NCBI RefSeq assembly: GCF_030848805.1
Contig: NC_092363.1
Coordinates: 20,182,600 to 20,246,599, forward strand
Direction of reading: 5' to 3'
Origin: Temnothorax longispinosus
Lineage: Eukaryota > Arthropoda > Insecta > Hymenoptera > Formicidae
Length of the DNA: 64,000 nt
Shown: piece by piece, positions 62,401 through 64,000 of the stretch
Numbering within the stretch: the stretch's first letter is position 1
How the letters are laid out: the number at the start of each line of letters is the position of its first letter
Notes under the pieces: generated by a model
What the model saw: the letters and a program-made list of their open reading frames with translations, nothing else
Database searches by the model: none
What the model was told of the DNA's origin: nothing
Translations under genes and position numbers: made by a program

Positions 62401-64000
62401 CGTACGTTTGATATTTACACATAATTCCAACTAGAATTTCGAGGGGTTACATATCATTACGACATCATATCATATAGGTCCAAATAGATAGGTTTCTCAT
62501 AATTAATACTTACGAGTGTCATTAATAGCAATACATTTCTTAGATTTACACCATCGGTTAAACGTGCTAATTATTTGTAACATTATCAAAAGCCCTCGAT
62601 ATTTTTCCTACAATGTAGTTAACATTTTCATGAGTATTATTTTTATTTATGAATCTCGCCACTCTCTCCGTATTTTGAAGAAAAGTCTTTCCTAATTTAT
62701 ACGTTAGTATTAATACTTGCATTTTATTCTCTAAATTCAAATAATTTCGACTTTTTGCCGCACATCCAATATAATGATATAAAATCGAAGGAGTTACGTG
62801 ATATTGGGGTTTCTCAATTCAAATTGCACGAATAAGACGAAAGAAATCGCGGAGTTTACAAAACGTTACAGATTACGCCAGTACTTTCAAATAAAGATTA
62901 TTTCGCGTATAGTCAGATTTCTTCAAAAAATCAAAGAACCTAGAATTTTGTAATAATTCATACGTATAATGAATTATATGCATACGGAGTTTCTCTGTTG
63001 TGACATAATCGGTGCAGTTGCAAAGATTTACTCATAAATATTATTGCCATATTTTAATACCAATTAAAATTACTTATAGGTATGCACACGCAATCATCAA
63101 GTTGTGCTCGAATTTGCTCGGCACCTATTACGATGGATAATATAATCACTTCATCCTTGCACATCAGTTCGCGCCGTTATATAGCTTTTTAAAAAGAAGC
63201 ACTAGTCTGTAAGAGAGCTACGTTCTAATTAACAGTGTTGGAACGCGTCATCTACTGATATGCAGTTAAATTTTAAAGGCGGTCTTTCGCGTAACGGACT
63301 GCCTCATAACGCGGAAATCAGTTAGTAATAACATCGACGCGACCTTAATGATGCGACGCCGATGCATCGATACAGTCATAGACATCGCGGATTTTGTACT
63401 CAATTACTTTTTGTACTTAATTATGCCACTTATACCAGCGCGTAAGTCTTGCATAAGCGGCACTGTCCTGACTGCAATATTTTAATAAACGACAGGCGTG
63501 ATACACGCCGGTCACTTGTCGCTTCGCGACTTTCATCTTCATGTACATCAGTAGTATGTAAATAGGAACGAGCCCCTCTCGTTGCAGACGTAATTTCCTG
63601 GAAAGGTATCGATACGCTCATACAAAGTTTAGTAAAACATTAATTTACATAAATAATTATTTATGAACTTGTCGCTGTGAGCGAAGCTCCACATATTTTC
63701 TCTTATCAGAGCAGTAGAATAATTGTACGTACAATTGGTACAATTAAATATATTAGGTATATTATATATGAATACAATAATACTGTGAATGTTTAATAAC
63801 ACGATCATTAGCATAAGTAAAAAATGTACGTTGAAGAACTACTGCACCGTTCTTTCATTCAAGTTTCCGATTAGCACGTTTAGGCTCTGATTGATTATTT
63901 AACAGGCGCGTCGAGCGCGGTTATAAGCGCACTCGACTTGCTGAAATTAATGTTTCCGACATGTTTTATTTTCACGCTGTGCAGCTATTCTCATGATTCG
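59420..64000. other. AT-rich non-coding DNA to the window end
   Basis: Small GC-richer patches occur at about 59960-60200, 60690-60900, 61560-61700 and 63100-63600. A poly-T run of about 15 lies near 60420-60435. Open frames are 60-65 codons with no domain. No RNA gene or transposon end was recognised. Confidence 0.5.

Overview
This is a gene-poor, AT-rich stretch of an insect nuclear genome. No complete protein-coding gene could be recognised in 64 kb on either strand. The base composition is A+T-rich, with scattered islands of higher GC in which CpG is not depleted. There is also a tRNA-derived SINE and several hairpin-type MITEs. Together these fit a hymenopteran, quite possibly an ant. 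That assignment is inference from composition and repeat style, not from a diagnostic gene. The window is best read as intergenic DNA, or as long introns plus regulatory DNA of a neighbouring gene.

Layout. 1-8.5 kb is mostly AT-rich DNA, with one candidate terminal coding exon (about 3030-3263) for a small single-pass membrane peptide. 8.5-8.8 kb holds a nearly perfect 243-bp hairpin MITE. 8.9-14.2 kb is the most structured part. It has several consensus 5' splice sites on the minus strand, a degenerate array of roughly 155-bp units (about 11.48-12.08 kb), a CpG-rich promoter-like island (12.24-12.9 kb), and a GC-rich array of about 260-330-bp units (13.1-14.1 kb) in which a splice-donor sequence recurs. 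14.8-15.8 kb holds a short TIR element abutting a tRNA-derived SINE with a strong internal hairpin, then an exact 64-bp tandem duplication. 16-51 kb is AT-rich DNA broken by moderately GC-rich, CpG-containing islands (near 18.1, 19.3, 21, 22, 33, 35, 37.5, 48 and 49 kb) that look like candidate regulatory DNA, plus two more hairpin elements (25.3 and 30.3 kb). 51-60 kb has more GC islands, a pre-miRNA-shaped hairpin near 55.35 kb, and a 0.92-kb non-autonomous DNA-transposon candidate (58.5-59.4 kb) with repeated AAACGTTT motifs and another hairpin nested inside it. 60-64 kb is ordinary AT-rich DNA.

The longer open reading frames (up to 276 codons) lie in GC-rich or repetitive sequence, overlap one another on both strands, and show no recognisable domain, so they are treated as non-coding. 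The best leads are the paired repeat arrays flanking the CpG-rich island at 11.5-14.1 kb, the SINE/TIR composite at 14.9-15.25 kb, the very young hairpin MITE at 8.5 kb, the membrane-peptide exon at 3.0 kb and the hairpin at 55.35 kb. All need transcriptome or genome-wide repeat data, which cannot be run here.
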